Of a stretch of 20,617 nucleotides of DNA, positions 1 through 6,693 are shown in pieces. Made by a program: the position numbers and the translations under genes. The notes under the pieces are model-generated. The model made no database searches. It was not told the origin of the DNA and saw only the letters and a list, made by a program, of their open reading frames with translations. The DNA lies in the NCBI GenBank assembly GCA_038214535.1, contig JBBQRS010000087.1, positions 1 to 20,617 on the forward strand, given 5' to 3'. How positions within the stretch are numbered: the stretch's first letter is position 1; every line of letters starts with the position of its first letter. The stretch comes from JBBQRS01 sp038214535 (GTDB taxonomy: Bacteria > Chloroflexota > Anaerolineae > CG2-30-64-16).

Positions 1-1365
1 GCCGACCCGCCCGGAGCAGCCGCCTCGGCGGACGCGATTGACGAATTCGAAGTGCTGGACCTGCTCGCATCGCTGGTAGATAAGTCGCTCGCGATGACCG
101 AAAGCGGCCCCGTCGGCGCGACGCGCTACCGCTTGCTGGAAACCATCCGCCAATATGCACGCGACCGGCTGCTCGAATCCAACGAAGCGGCGCAGCTACG
201 GGATCGGCACGTCGCTCGCTTCCTCGAGGTGGCGAAGGCGGCCGCTCCGCAACTTAAGGGTGCGGAGATGATCCCCGCCCTGCGTCGGTTGGAAGCCGAC
301 CTGGATAATCTGCGCGCGGCGCTGGAGTGGGATCTCGACCGGCGTCCGGAAGACGGGTTGCTGATGGCGGCTACGCTGGAGTTGTTCTGGGTTTTTGCCG
401 GACGGATCATGAACGAAGGCCGGAGTTGGTTGGAGCGCTTCCTCCGGAGGGATACGCAGGCATTACCTGACGAACTGGACGAAGCCGGTCGCCGCCGCGC
501 GGCGCTTCGAGCACGAGGGCTTGCGGCGCTGTGCCAATTGATGAGTTCGTTGGGCGACTTCGAAGGATCAATTCAGCCAGGCGAAGAGGCGGTCGCCCTC
601 GCACGCCGCGTCGGCGATGATGAGGCGCTGGCGACCGCCCTCTGCACGCTCGGCGACACCGCAGTATTCCTCGGCGACCATGACCGGGCAGAGCAGTGGG
701 GCTTGGAAGCGCTCTCATTGTCCGGCGATGGCAGGGATCCCTTCATTTTCGCCAATGCGCTGCTGGCGCTTCTGCATAACTGCATCAAGGTGGGCCAGGA
801 TGCAAAGAAGGCGCGGCGCTATCTCGATATGCTGTTGCAGTTGAACCGCAGCTACAGCAATCCTTTCGTGCAGGCGCACACGCAACTCCTGACGGGGATG
901 TTCGAGTGGCGCTTTGGTGACCCGGAAGTCGCCGTGCGCTATGTCAGAGAGAGTCACCGACTACATACGGAAATGAAGTCAGACCTGTTTGCCAGAATGA
1001 CACACAGCGAGTTGGCCCATCTGTTGCGCCACCTGGATGATCGCGAGGGCGCACGCGCCCTGTACCAGGAGACCATTCGCGAGTGGCAGACGGTTGGCTC
1101 GGTCCCGGCAGTCGCGCACCAGTTGGAATCCTTCGCCTACCTTGACGTGGCAGAGGGCCGGCCGGCGCGCGCGGCCCGTCTGCTGGGCGCCGCCACGGCG
1201 CTGCGCGAATTTGCCGGCGGCGCCATGCTGCTGCACGAGCGTGAGGAGTACGATGGCGTGGTCGAAGCTTTGCGGGTTGCGCTCGGCGTAGAACCCTTCA
1301 ACGCGAACTTCACGGCCGGCCGCGCGCTGGACATGAACGCCGCGGTGGCCTACGCGCTTGAATGA
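1..1365 (+). CDS. Winged-helix/TPR signal-transduction regulator, C-terminal part (5' end outside window)
   Basis: The reading frame is open from base 1, so the true start lies upstream; the first possible internal start (GTG, base 52) is not a real start. The visible 454 residues begin with the 'LLASLVDKSL...RYRLLETIRQYARDRL' signature. This is typical of the winged-helix segment that follows an NB-ARC/AAA-like ATPase in large LuxR-, BTAD- or cyclase-linked regulators. It is followed by helical TPR-like repeats ('LRRLEADLDNLRAALEW', then several 35-40 residue helical pairs). The end, 'ARLLGAATALREF...GRALDMNAAVAYALE', is the usual close of this family; no LuxR helix-turn-helix follows, so any DNA-binding or cyclase domain must be N-terminal, outside the window. 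The role is inferred: intracellular signal sensing by an STAND-type ATPase. It converges on the minus-strand reductase, with only 6 bases between the stop codons. Confidence 0.8.
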   Translation, partial: ADPPGAAASADAIDEFEVLDLLASLVDKSLAMTESGPVGATRYRLLETIRQYARDRLLESNEAAQLRDRHVARFLEVAKAAAPQLKGAEMIPALRRLEADLDNLRAALEWDLDRRPEDGLLMAATLELFWVFAGRIMNEGRSWLERFLRRDTQALPDELDEAGRRRAALRARGLAALCQLMSSLGDFEGSIQPGEEAVALARRVGDDEALATALCTLGDTAVFLGDHDRAEQWGLEALSLSGDGRDPFIFANALLALLHNCIKVGQDAKKARRYLDMLLQLNRSYSNPFVQAHTQLLTGMFEWRFGDPEVAVRYVRESHRLHTEMKSDLFARMTHSELAHLLRHLDDREGARALYQETIREWQTVGSVPAVAHQLESFAYLDVAEGRPARAARLLGAATALREFAGGAMLLHEREEYDGVVEALRVALGVEPFNANFTAGRALDMNAAVAYALE

Positions 1366-1371
1366 TGCCGC

Positions 1372-2457
1372 TTATCCGCGCCCGTCCGCGCTCGTCCGCG
1401 TCCCCTCCTCATCCGCCCGCGTGACGCCGCCGATCTCGAATACGAAGTCGGGGCCATAGACCCCCGCGGGCGTCTGAAAACCGGGCTGAGTCTCTCCATC
1501 CAGCACGCGCCGCACGACCGCCAGCGCCGCCAGCGCCGTCACGACGCTGGAATGCGGCGTGTGCATCCGTGAGACCGCGCGGCGACCCGCGTCATCCGTG
1601 ACCTCGCCCCATAGCAACACGTAGCCATTCTCCAGCGCGGCCTCGTCTGGCCCTTCGGGCAGCCGCCCCACCAACGCCCGCAAGAGCTTGCGTCCCGTCG
1701 CGCTACGGAACACGCCGCCCAGGCTGCCCGCGAGTTTCAACACCGTTGGCCCGATGGCCGGCATCGCAATGTATGTCTCGATGTCCGGGATGCCCGTCGT
1801 GTGGTAGGCCGTGAACACGTCACCCCACGGGATCGTCGCCGCCTGCGTCAGCCCTGCGCCGAAATCAATCTGCCGGACGCGCCACGCCGCGGGCACGGGG
1901 GTCAACTCACCATCGCGGCGCACCATCCCTGGGTTCTGCCCCATCTCGACCGCGGTGAGCGCGGTGCCGCGTGAGAATCCGCCCTCGGATTGGAACCCCA
2001 GCGCCAGGTGCGTCGCCGTGGGCAGCCGCCGCTTGAGGTGCGCCGCCAGACAATCGGATGGGACGACATCGTAGCCCACGCTGGGCATCAGCATAATCCC
2101 GGCGCGCCGCGCGTCGGCGTCCAGCGCATACAGGCCTTCATAGACGGCCATCTCGCCGGTGATGTCGGTGTAGTGCGTCCCGGTGCGGATGCACGCTTCC
2201 GCCATCAGGCGATAGGTGTGGATGTACGGCCCGGCGCAATGCAGCACGACCGGCGTCTCGCGGAGCGCCGCGTCGAGCGCAGTCGTATCTTCCAGCGCGA
2301 ACGCCCGCCCCTCCAACCCCAATTCAGTCGCCAGCGCGGCGACCTTCTCAGGGTTGCGTCCGGCGAGGATGGGGCGCATACCGTGCTGCACCGCCGTCCG
2401 CGCAATCAAGCGCCCCGTGTATCCCGTGGCTCCGTAGAGCAGGAAAGAACGTGTCAC
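1372..2457 (-). CDS. Saccharopine dehydrogenase-like NAD(P)-binding oxidoreductase
   Basis: This 361-residue protein has an N-terminal Rossmann fold with the glycine motif GATGYTG at residues 9-15. It continues with an early 'AGRNPEKVAALATELG' helix and 'VVLHCAGPY' strand, as in the saccharopine dehydrogenase / trans-acting enoyl reductase family (Pfam Sacchrp_dh_NADP). The GTG start at 2457 is chosen because GGGAGGT lies about 6 bases upstream. It also overlaps the azlD stop as GTGA (4-base overlap), which indicates translational coupling. The same frame stays open far upstream through azlD and into azlC, but that extension is antisense-like, low-complexity peptide and is not real. The substrate cannot be read from sequence; members act on amino acid adducts, lipids or unknown carbonyl compounds. 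Its coupling to azlCD hints at an amino-acid-derived substrate, which is inference only. Confidence 0.85.
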   Translation of the reverse strand: MTRSFLLYGATGYTGRLIARTAVQHGMRPILAGRNPEKVAALATELGLEGRAFALEDTTALDAALRETPVVLHCAGPYIHTYRLMAEACIRTGTHYTDITGEMAVYEGLYALDADARRAGIMLMPSVGYDVVPSDCLAAHLKRRLPTATHLALGFQSEGGFSRGTALTAVEMGQNPGMVRRDGELTPVPAAWRVRQIDFGAGLTQAATIPWGDVFTAYHTTGIPDIETYIAMPAIGPTVLKLAGSLGGVFRSATGRKLLRALVGRLPEGPDEAALENGYVLLWGEVTDDAGRRAVSRMHTPHSSVVTALAALAVVRRVLDGETQPGFQTPAGVYGPDFVFEIGGVTRADEEGTRTSADGRG

Positions 2458-2774
2458 GTAGTACCTCCCGTCAGTAGTCGCAGCAGCCAGAAGGCCGCCA
2501 TCCCGGTCGCGATGGTCCAGAAGACGTTGCGCGTGCGCCAGGCCACGATGAGGCCTACGCCCAGCGCGACGGTCGAAAGGTCGAAGGTGAGCCGGCCCTG
2601 TGGGGCGAGCGCATCGGGCGCGATCAGCGCCGCCAGCACGGCGACCGGTACGTACTTGAGCCAGCGCCGGAACCACTCCGGCAATGTGCGCCCGGCCGCG
2701 ACGATGCCCGTATAGCGCGTGGCGAACGTGACCGCCGTCATGCCCGCGAAGACCAGCCAGGGATGTGTGGGCAT
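2454..2774 (-). CDS. azlD: AzlD family branched-chain amino acid transport subunit
   Basis: A 106-residue integral membrane protein with about four hydrophobic segments. It has the AzlD hallmarks: an early 'GMTAVTFATRYTG' segment, 'LPEWFRRWLKYVPVAVLAALIAP' in the middle and a hydrophobic C-terminal segment. AzlD is the small partner of AzlC; in Bacillus and in E. coli (YgaZH) the pair exports branched-chain amino acids or their analogues. The ATG at 2774 follows the azlC TAA after only three bases. Its TGA overlaps the GTG of the downstream reductase by four bases. The length is normal for the family. The exported substrate here (valine, isoleucine, methionine or other) cannot be decided from sequence. 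Confidence 0.9.
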   Translation of the reverse strand: MPTHPWLVFAGMTAVTFATRYTGIVAAGRTLPEWFRRWLKYVPVAVLAALIAPDALAPQGRLTFDLSTVALGVGLIVAWRTRNVFWTIATGMAAFWLLRLLTGGTT

Positions 2775-2777
2775 GGA

Positions 2778-3458
2778 TTAGGCCGCCCCTCTGCCGCGTT
2801 CCAGCGCCAGTCCCAGCGTGCTGGCAAGGATCCCGGCGACGATCACATACCATGATCCCGGCAACAGTTGCGCCGCGGCCAGCGCGATGATGCCCGCGGC
2901 GAGCGCGATGACGACGCTGGTCAGGTCTTCCATGAAAGCCATCAGCAGCCCCATGAACGCCAGCGGGAAGATCAGGTTCAGCCCCCAGCGCGCCGGATCG
3001 GGGATTGCCGTGCCCGCCAGCCCGCTGATCGGCCATATGAGGTAGACGCCCCAGCTCGCGCCCAGCAAGAAACCTGGGCTGCCGCGGCCCTGCCGGTATT
3101 CAGTGATCGCGATCGCGTACGATTCGTCGGTCAGCCAGAAGGCCAGCGCGACCTTCCAACGCCGAGAAAGCCCGGTCAGGTAGGGGCCGATGGAGAGGCC
3201 CAACAACGTGTGTCGCAAGTTGACGACGAAGGTCGTGATGATGATCGTCAGCGCGGCTGTGTGGTCCCACAACCCCGCCGCGACGAATTGCGACGAGCCG
3301 GCGAAGACCGTCATGGACATGCCCCACGCCTGGAAGGGCGTCAACCCGGCCTGCCGGGCCAGCACGCCGTAGAGAAAGCCGAAGACGGCGATCCCCGGCA
3401 TTAAGGGCGTCATCGCCAGCAGCCCGCGCCGGAACTCAGTAATGTTGTCTGACCGCAT
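2778..3458 (-). CDS. azlC: AzlC family branched-chain amino acid exporter subunit
   Basis: A 226-residue membrane protein, first gene of the azlC-azlD-reductase operon. Family signatures are 'PLMPGIAVFGFLYGVLARQAGL' near the N-terminus, 'FAGSSQFVAAGLW' (about residues 52-64), 'NLRHTLLGLSIGPYL' and 'AFWLTDESYAIAI', all characteristic of AzlC/YgaZ. Several transmembrane helices are evident, including a long hydrophobic C-terminal part. The ATG at 3458 is preceded by AGGGAG about four bases upstream. The operon starts next to the palindromic element at 3481-3611, and no convincing promoter was found between the two. Family knowledge points to export of branched-chain amino acids together with AzlD; no regulator gene (AzlB- or Lrp-like) is adjacent. 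Confidence 0.92.
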   Translation of the reverse strand: MRSDNITEFRRGLLAMTPLMPGIAVFGFLYGVLARQAGLTPFQAWGMSMTVFAGSSQFVAAGLWDHTAALTIIITTFVVNLRHTLLGLSIGPYLTGLSRRWKVALAFWLTDESYAIAITEYRQGRGSPGFLLGASWGVYLIWPISGLAGTAIPDPARWGLNLIFPLAFMGLLMAFMEDLTSVVIALAAGIIALAAAQLLPGSWYVIVAGILASTLGLALERGRGAA

Positions 3459-3480
3459 AGAACTCCCTGTGGGGATCTGT

Positions 3481-3611
3481 CACCTTGAGCGGGTTAACGA
3501 TTCCACGTTCAGCGCGGCGAGAATCCAGCGAAAGGTCTCGGTCTCGTGGCGCGAGATGCTTCGCTGGAGCCTCAACGAAACGAGAGATGTTGGGTAGACC
3601 CGCTCACGGTG
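3481..3611. repeat. Palindromic, MITE-like intergenic element
   Basis: The ends are imperfect inverted repeats of 13 bases (3481-3493 CACCTTGAGCGGG and 3599-3611 CCCGCTCACGGTG, one mismatch). Inside lies a second palindrome: CCAGCGAA at 3525-3532 pairs with TTCGCTGG at 3560-3567. Within it TCTCG (3542-3546) can pair with CGAGA (3552-3556) around the loop TGGCG. The beginning (CACCTTGAGCG) and GCGAAAGGTCTCG resemble dispersed intergenic repeats of many G+C-rich bacteria, but that is from memory. No transposase or clear target-site duplication was found. Confidence 0.5.
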
Positions 3612-3648
3612 CCGTGACCAACGCCCCCGTCTGCGATTGCGTTCTGAC

Positions 3649-3677
3649 TTGCACAAAAGCAGCGAATGGTAGAAAAT
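3649..3677 (+). promoter_or_regulatory. Candidate sodB promoter
   Basis: TTGCAC (3649-3654) and GAAAAT (3672-3677) are separated by 17 bases, in a locally A-rich stretch upstream of sodB. The -35 is reasonable and the -10 weak. The leader would be about 75 bases. Confidence 0.3.
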
Positions 3678-3743
3678 AGATCATACAGGAAGCGCCAGAT
3701 GCCCGCAAATCGTTGAGGGCGCACGCTTCGCTATGTTCGCTGC

Positions 3744-3751
3744 AAAGGAGG
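3744..3751 (+). promoter_or_regulatory. Strong ribosome-binding site of sodB
   Basis: AAAGGAGG lies seven bases before the ATG at 3759. It fixes the start codon and predicts efficient translation. Confidence 0.85.
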
Positions 3752-3758
3752 CAGTCCC

Positions 3759-4352
3759 ATGGCATTCGAACTTCCCCCACTCCCGTATGCTAACGACGCA
3801 CTCGAACCCGACTACTCGGCCACGACCATCAGCTTCCACTACGGGAAGCACCACAAAGCCTACGTAGATAACCTCAACAAGCTCGTCGCCGGAACCGACC
3901 TCGAAGGCAAATCGCTGGAGGAACTGATCAAGCTCTCCGCGGGCGACGCCGCGAAGACCGGCATCTTCAACAACGCCGCGCAGGTGTGGAACCACACCTT
4001 CTTCTGGAACTGCATGAAGCCCGGCGGCGGCGGCAAACCGACCGGCGACCTGGCCGAGAAGATCGACGTGGCCTTCGGTGGCTATGACAAGTTCGCCGAA
4101 CAGTTCAAGGCCAACGCCGTGGGCCGCTTCGGCAGCGGCTGGGGCTGGCTGGTGCTCGACGGCGACGAGCTGAAGATCGTTAACACGATCAACGCCGACA
4201 CGCCGATGACCAAGGGCCAGGTGGCGCTGCTCACCATTGACGTGTGGGAGCACGCCTACTACATTGACTATCAGAACCGCCGGCCCGATTTCGTCCAGGC
4301 CTTCCTCGATAGGCTCGTCAACTGGGAGTTTGTCGCGGAGAACCTGAAGTAG
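3759..4352 (+). CDS. sodB: Superoxide dismutase, iron type
   Basis: This 197-residue enzyme dismutates superoxide to oxygen and hydrogen peroxide, presumably in the cytoplasm since no signal peptide is present. All four metal ligands of the Fe/Mn family are visible: His27 (in SFHYGKHH), His79 (in VWNHTFFW), Asp161 and His165 (in DVWEHAYYIDY). The second-shell glutamine sits N-terminally at Gln75 in NNAAQVWNH, which is the FeSOD arrangement; MnSODs place it in the C-terminal half. GGGG at 89-92 and the FGSGWGWLV strand are also standard. The length is normal and the start is fixed by a strong ribosome-binding site. The downstream inverted repeat at 4359-4406 separates it from the GyrI-like gene. 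Metal choice is inferred from sequence and could be cambialistic. Confidence 0.95.
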   Translation: MAFELPPLPYANDALEPDYSATTISFHYGKHHKAYVDNLNKLVAGTDLEGKSLEELIKLSAGDAAKTGIFNNAAQVWNHTFFWNCMKPGGGGKPTGDLAEKIDVAFGGYDKFAEQFKANAVGRFGSGWGWLVLDGDELKIVNTINADTPMTKGQVALLTIDVWEHAYYIDYQNRRPDFVQAFLDRLVNWEFVAENLK

Positions 4353-4358
4353 ATTTCC

Positions 4359-4406
4359 GGTTCGTAGTGCGCTCTCCTGAGCGCAGAGGACTGCGCACTA
4401 CGAACC
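4359..4406. repeat. 14-base perfect inverted repeat after sodB
   Basis: GGTTCGTAGTGCGC (4359-4372) is the exact reverse complement of 4393-4406, with 20 bases between. It begins seven bases after the sodB stop and can fold into a strong hairpin. No T-run follows, so it is not a classical intrinsic terminator, though it could still stop transcription or protect the mRNA. It consists of two opposed copies of the TCGTAGT hairpin module described in the next entry. Confidence 0.85.
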
Positions 4407-4444
4407 CTGTTTCGCTCGTAGCGCGCTGTCCTCAGCGCTCAGGA
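4362..4444. repeat. Cluster of three TCGTAGT hairpin modules with compensatory stems
   Basis: Copy A (plus, 4362-4390) is TCGTAG-T-GCGCTC-TCCT-GAGCGC followed by AGAGGA. Copy B (minus, 4403-4375) is TCGTAG-T-GCGCAG-TCCT-CTGCGC followed by TCAGGA. Copy C (plus, 4416-4444) is TCGTAG-C-GCGCTG-TCCT-CAGCGC followed by TCAGGA. All three have a perfect six-base stem around the loop TCCT. The two inner stem bases differ in each copy but remain paired. A and B overlap in opposite orientation and make the 14-base inverted repeat. Copy C ends within the leader of the GyrI-like gene and contributes the AGGAG that precedes its ATG. Confidence 0.8.
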
Positions 4445-4456
4445 GTGGGAAATCCT

Positions 4457-5068
4457 ATGCCCCACACCGACTGGAAGAAAGATCTCAAGCCCCTCTACAG
4501 CCCGCCGAAGGGCAAATTCACCTTCGTGGATGTGCCGCCGCTCAACTTCCTGATGCTGGACGGGCATGGCGACCCCAACGTCGCGCCGGAGTACACGCAG
4601 GCGGTGGAGGCGCTCTACAGCTTGGCCTACACGATCAAGTTCGCGCGCAAGGCACAGGGCGTGGAGTTCCCCGCCGGCCCGCTGGAGGGGCTCTGGTGGG
4701 TGGCCGACCCGACGCAGTTCACGATGGCTGACAAGAGCACGTGGGACTGGACCGCAATGATCCTCCAGCCGGACGCGGTGACGCCGGAGGTGGTCGAGGC
4801 GGCGCGCGCTGAGGCGATCCGCAAGAAAGGGCTGCCCGCGCTGGAACAGGTGCGGTTTGAGACATACCACGAGGGGCCGTCGGTGCAGACGCTCTACCTG
4901 GGCGCATACGCCGACGAAGGGCCGACCATCGCCGCGCTGCACCGCTACGCCGAAGAGCAAGGCTACGCGCTCCACGGCAAGCACCACGAGATCTATCTGG
5001 GCGACCCGCGTCGCTCCGCGCCGGAGAAGCTCAAGACGATCATTCGCCAGCCCGCACGGAAGGTGTAA
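4457..5068 (+). CDS. GyrI-like small-molecule-binding protein
   Basis: A 203-residue cytoplasmic protein of the GyrI-like (SHS2/SOUL) family, in the subgroup of stand-alone proteins such as Listeria Lin2189 and Streptomyces SAV2435. Recognisable blocks are 'FTFVDVPPLNFLMLDGHGDPN' (residues about 22-42), 'FPAGPLEGLWW', 'FETYHEGPSVQTLYLGAYADEGPT' and the C-terminal 'KHHEIYLGDPRRSAPEKLKTIIRQP'. Some members of this subgroup have been shown to hydrolyse cyclopropanoid DNA-alkylating compounds; that makes a detoxifying role possible here but not proven. The ATG at 4457 is preferred over an upstream in-frame ATG at 4367, because the extra 30 residues come from the hairpin repeats and AGGAG/GGGA lie just before 4457. 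A palindrome at 5072-5116 follows the stop. Confidence 0.85.
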   Translation: MPHTDWKKDLKPLYSPPKGKFTFVDVPPLNFLMLDGHGDPNVAPEYTQAVEALYSLAYTIKFARKAQGVEFPAGPLEGLWWVADPTQFTMADKSTWDWTAMILQPDAVTPEVVEAARAEAIRKKGLPALEQVRFETYHEGPSVQTLYLGAYADEGPTIAALHRYAEEQGYALHGKHHEIYLGDPRRSAPEKLKTIIRQPARKV

Positions 5069-5071
5069 CGC

Positions 5072-5116
5072 AGTAAATCCTTCGTAGTGACGGCTTATGC
5101 AGATTAAGGATTTACT
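5072..5116. terminator. Inverted repeat after the GyrI-like gene
   Basis: AGTAAATCCTT (5072-5082) is an exact reverse complement of 5106-5116, with 23 bases between, starting three bases after the stop codon. The interior contains TCGTAGTGACGGC, a probable decayed copy of the TCGTAGT module. No T-run follows, so termination is plausible but unproven. Confidence 0.45.
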
Positions 5117-5158
5117 CCGGTAATAGATTGTTGTCATGCCCCGGACTGGCCTGGGCGG

Positions 5159-5229
5159 TCATCTTCGTAGTCGCGGCTTCAGCCGCCGTGTGACGCTCCA
5201 TGCGGCTAAAGCCGCGACTACGAAGATGA
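5159..5229. repeat. 28-base inverted repeat overlapping the MFS gene stop
   Basis: The left arm (5159-5186) and right arm (5202-5229) are reverse complements over 28 bases with one mismatch, around a 15-base loop. Each arm reads TCATCTTCGTAGTCGCGGC, then TTCA (left) or TTTA (right), then GCCGC, so each arm is itself a small hairpin of the TCGTAGT family. The right arm, read on the minus strand, runs into the 3' end of the MFS gene: it supplies the last codons (Ser residues) and the TAG stop. Confidence 0.9.
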
Positions 5230-6693
5230 TGATGAGGTAATTGTCACGCGGCGCAGCGTTAAGGTAGACAGGAAGAAGAGCAGCGCGTAGATGCCGAGGA
5301 TCACAAGATAGCCCAGGCCGGGTTGCAGCCGGTTGAACGCATCGGCCAGCGGCCCGCCGATCCCTGCGCCGACGATCCCCGCGCCCGCGCCCGCCAGGTT
5401 CGAGACGCCCATGTAAAGCCCCGCCTTGCGCTTTGGGACGAGGTCCGTGCCCAGCGCCCAACTTGTTGCCATGAACAGTCCCGTCCCCAGCCCGATCACG
5501 CCGCCGGAGACCAGCACTAGCGGCATCGAGCGTGCGACGAGGAGCGGCAACGTCCCCACGCCCGCGATCAGCCCGGCCAGCCCGACCAGTCGCTTGCGCC
5601 CCAGGCGGTCTGACAGGTAGCCCCCGCCCAGCGCTGCGGGAAGCAGGAACGCCGCCACCACAGCCAACAGCACCGAGGTCATGGTCGCCGCGTTTTTAAC
5701 CCCCACCACGTCGGTGAGATAATACTGCGCGAAGCCCTGCACCGAGCCGATCGCCGCCAGGAACATCAGCCGGTTGACCACCCACCAGATGAAGGAGCTT
5801 TCCCCCCTCGCCTCGGGGCCGATGCCCAGCCGCGCGCCGTAATAGACGCCGACGAAGATCGCGAACGCCATCGCGGCCAGCCCGGCGGCCCCCACGACGA
5901 TCACCTGGGCCGGCAGGCTCGCTCCGCTGCCCGCCATCCCCAGCCCGATCCGGCGCACCAGCCAGGTCATCCCCTGCGTGGTCGCCACGAAGAGCGTCGT
6001 CAGCCCCACCAGCCTTAGGATCGGCGCGCGCAGGCTGTCGGTCGGTTTGACGCGTAGCGGCTCCTCACGCACGAAGAGCACGGTAATCAGCATGGTGACC
6101 AGGAAGCCCGCCATGATGATTCCGATCACCAGCCCGATGCGCCCCGCGTCCACCAGCGGGCCGATGAAGATTACCAACAGGATGGGCAGCAGCTCGAACG
6201 TCGCCTTGACGCCGGAGGCGCGCCCGCGTTGCGCTTCCGGCACGACATCGGGGATCAATCCCTGGAGCGCGCCCTGCGCCATGTTCGAGGACGCCTGGAG
6301 CAGGGCCAGGCTGCCGATCAGCGAGAGGAGCGCCGCGGAAATCCCGATCCAGCGCACCGCCGGGTCTATCCGGGTCGCCAGCAGCACCAGCGCGAGGAAC
6401 ACGATGTTGAGCAGCGCGCCCGCGGCGATGAACGGTCGCCGCCGGCCCCACTGCGAGGTGTTGCGGTCGCTGAACAGCCCCGCGAGCGGCTGGATCAGCA
6501 TCGCCACGGCCAGCCCGATGACGCGCACGGTTGCCAGGACGCTGTTCTTCTCGTCGGGCGCGGCGAAGAGCGCCACCAGATAGGGCAGCAGCACCGGCGT
6601 GATGATCCCCGCGGAGATGTTGATGCCCAGCCAGTAGGCGTTAACCGTCAGGTTGTCAAGCGGTTGCCAGGGGCGGGGCGCCTCGGTGGTCAT
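5218..6693 (-). CDS. MFS transporter (GPH/SLC45 sugar-transporter-like)
   Basis: A 491-residue polytopic membrane protein with about twelve hydrophobic segments. The cytoplasmic loop after TM2 reads 'AGLFSDRNTSQWGRRRPFI'. This is close to the SDRxxSxxGRRRPFI signature of GPH and sucrose/SLC45-type carriers, and the equivalent loop of the second half reads 'GGYLSDRLGRKRLVG'. It probably carries a sugar or glycoside with cation symport; the substrate is unknown. The ATG at 6693 overlaps the TGA of the upstream TIM-barrel gene as ATGA, so the two are translationally coupled and may share a substrate. An open frame extends far upstream but overlaps the neighbour entirely. The last five residues (SSSSS) and the TAG are encoded by the right arm of the inverted repeat at 5159-5229, so the original C-terminus was probably altered by that repeat. 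Confidence 0.88.
   Translation of the reverse strand: MTTEAPRPWQPLDNLTVNAYWLGINISAGIITPVLLPYLVALFAAPDEKNSVLATVRVIGLAVAMLIQPLAGLFSDRNTSQWGRRRPFIAAGALLNIVFLALVLLATRIDPAVRWIGISAALLSLIGSLALLQASSNMAQGALQGLIPDVVPEAQRGRASGVKATFELLPILLVIFIGPLVDAGRIGLVIGIIMAGFLVTMLITVLFVREEPLRVKPTDSLRAPILRLVGLTTLFVATTQGMTWLVRRIGLGMAGSGASLPAQVIVVGAAGLAAMAFAIFVGVYYGARLGIGPEARGESSFIWWVVNRLMFLAAIGSVQGFAQYYLTDVVGVKNAATMTSVLLAVVAAFLLPAALGGGYLSDRLGRKRLVGLAGLIAGVGTLPLLVARSMPLVLVSGGVIGLGTGLFMATSWALGTDLVPKRKAGLYMGVSNLAGAGAGIVGAGIGGPLADAFNRLQPGLGYLVILGIYALLFFLSTLTLRRVTITSSSSS

Larger units (their letters stand above)
3459..3758. other. Divergent intergenic region between azlC and sodB
   Basis: These 300 bases separate azlC (minus) from sodB (plus). 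They hold the palindromic element at 3481-3611, a weak promoter candidate at 3649-3677 and the strong sodB ribosome-binding site. A 64-codon open frame at 3485-3679 has no ribosome-binding site and lies inside the palindromic element, so it is not called. No other gene was recognised. Confidence 0.6.

Noticed and set aside
1990..2715. 241-residue plus-strand reading frame
   Set aside because: Antisense to the reductase and azlD, Arg/Gln/Gly-rich with no recognisable domain.
1372..3036. Single 554-residue minus-strand reading frame
   Set aside because: Only the last 361 residues resemble a reductase. The upstream part overlaps azlD and azlC in another frame and is low-complexity Arg/Gly/Ala/His peptide; the GTG at 2457 with a good ribosome-binding site is the true start.
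3485..3679. 64-codon plus-strand open frame before sodB
   Set aside because: Arg/Ser-rich, no ribosome-binding site, and runs across the palindromic element.
4359..4444. CRISPR-like array
   Set aside because: Repeats are self-palindromic, in both orientations, overlap each other and have no regular unique spacers; no cas genes.
4367..4456. N-terminal extension of the GyrI-like protein
   Set aside because: The 30 extra residues are encoded by the hairpin repeats; the family begins near the ATG at 4457.
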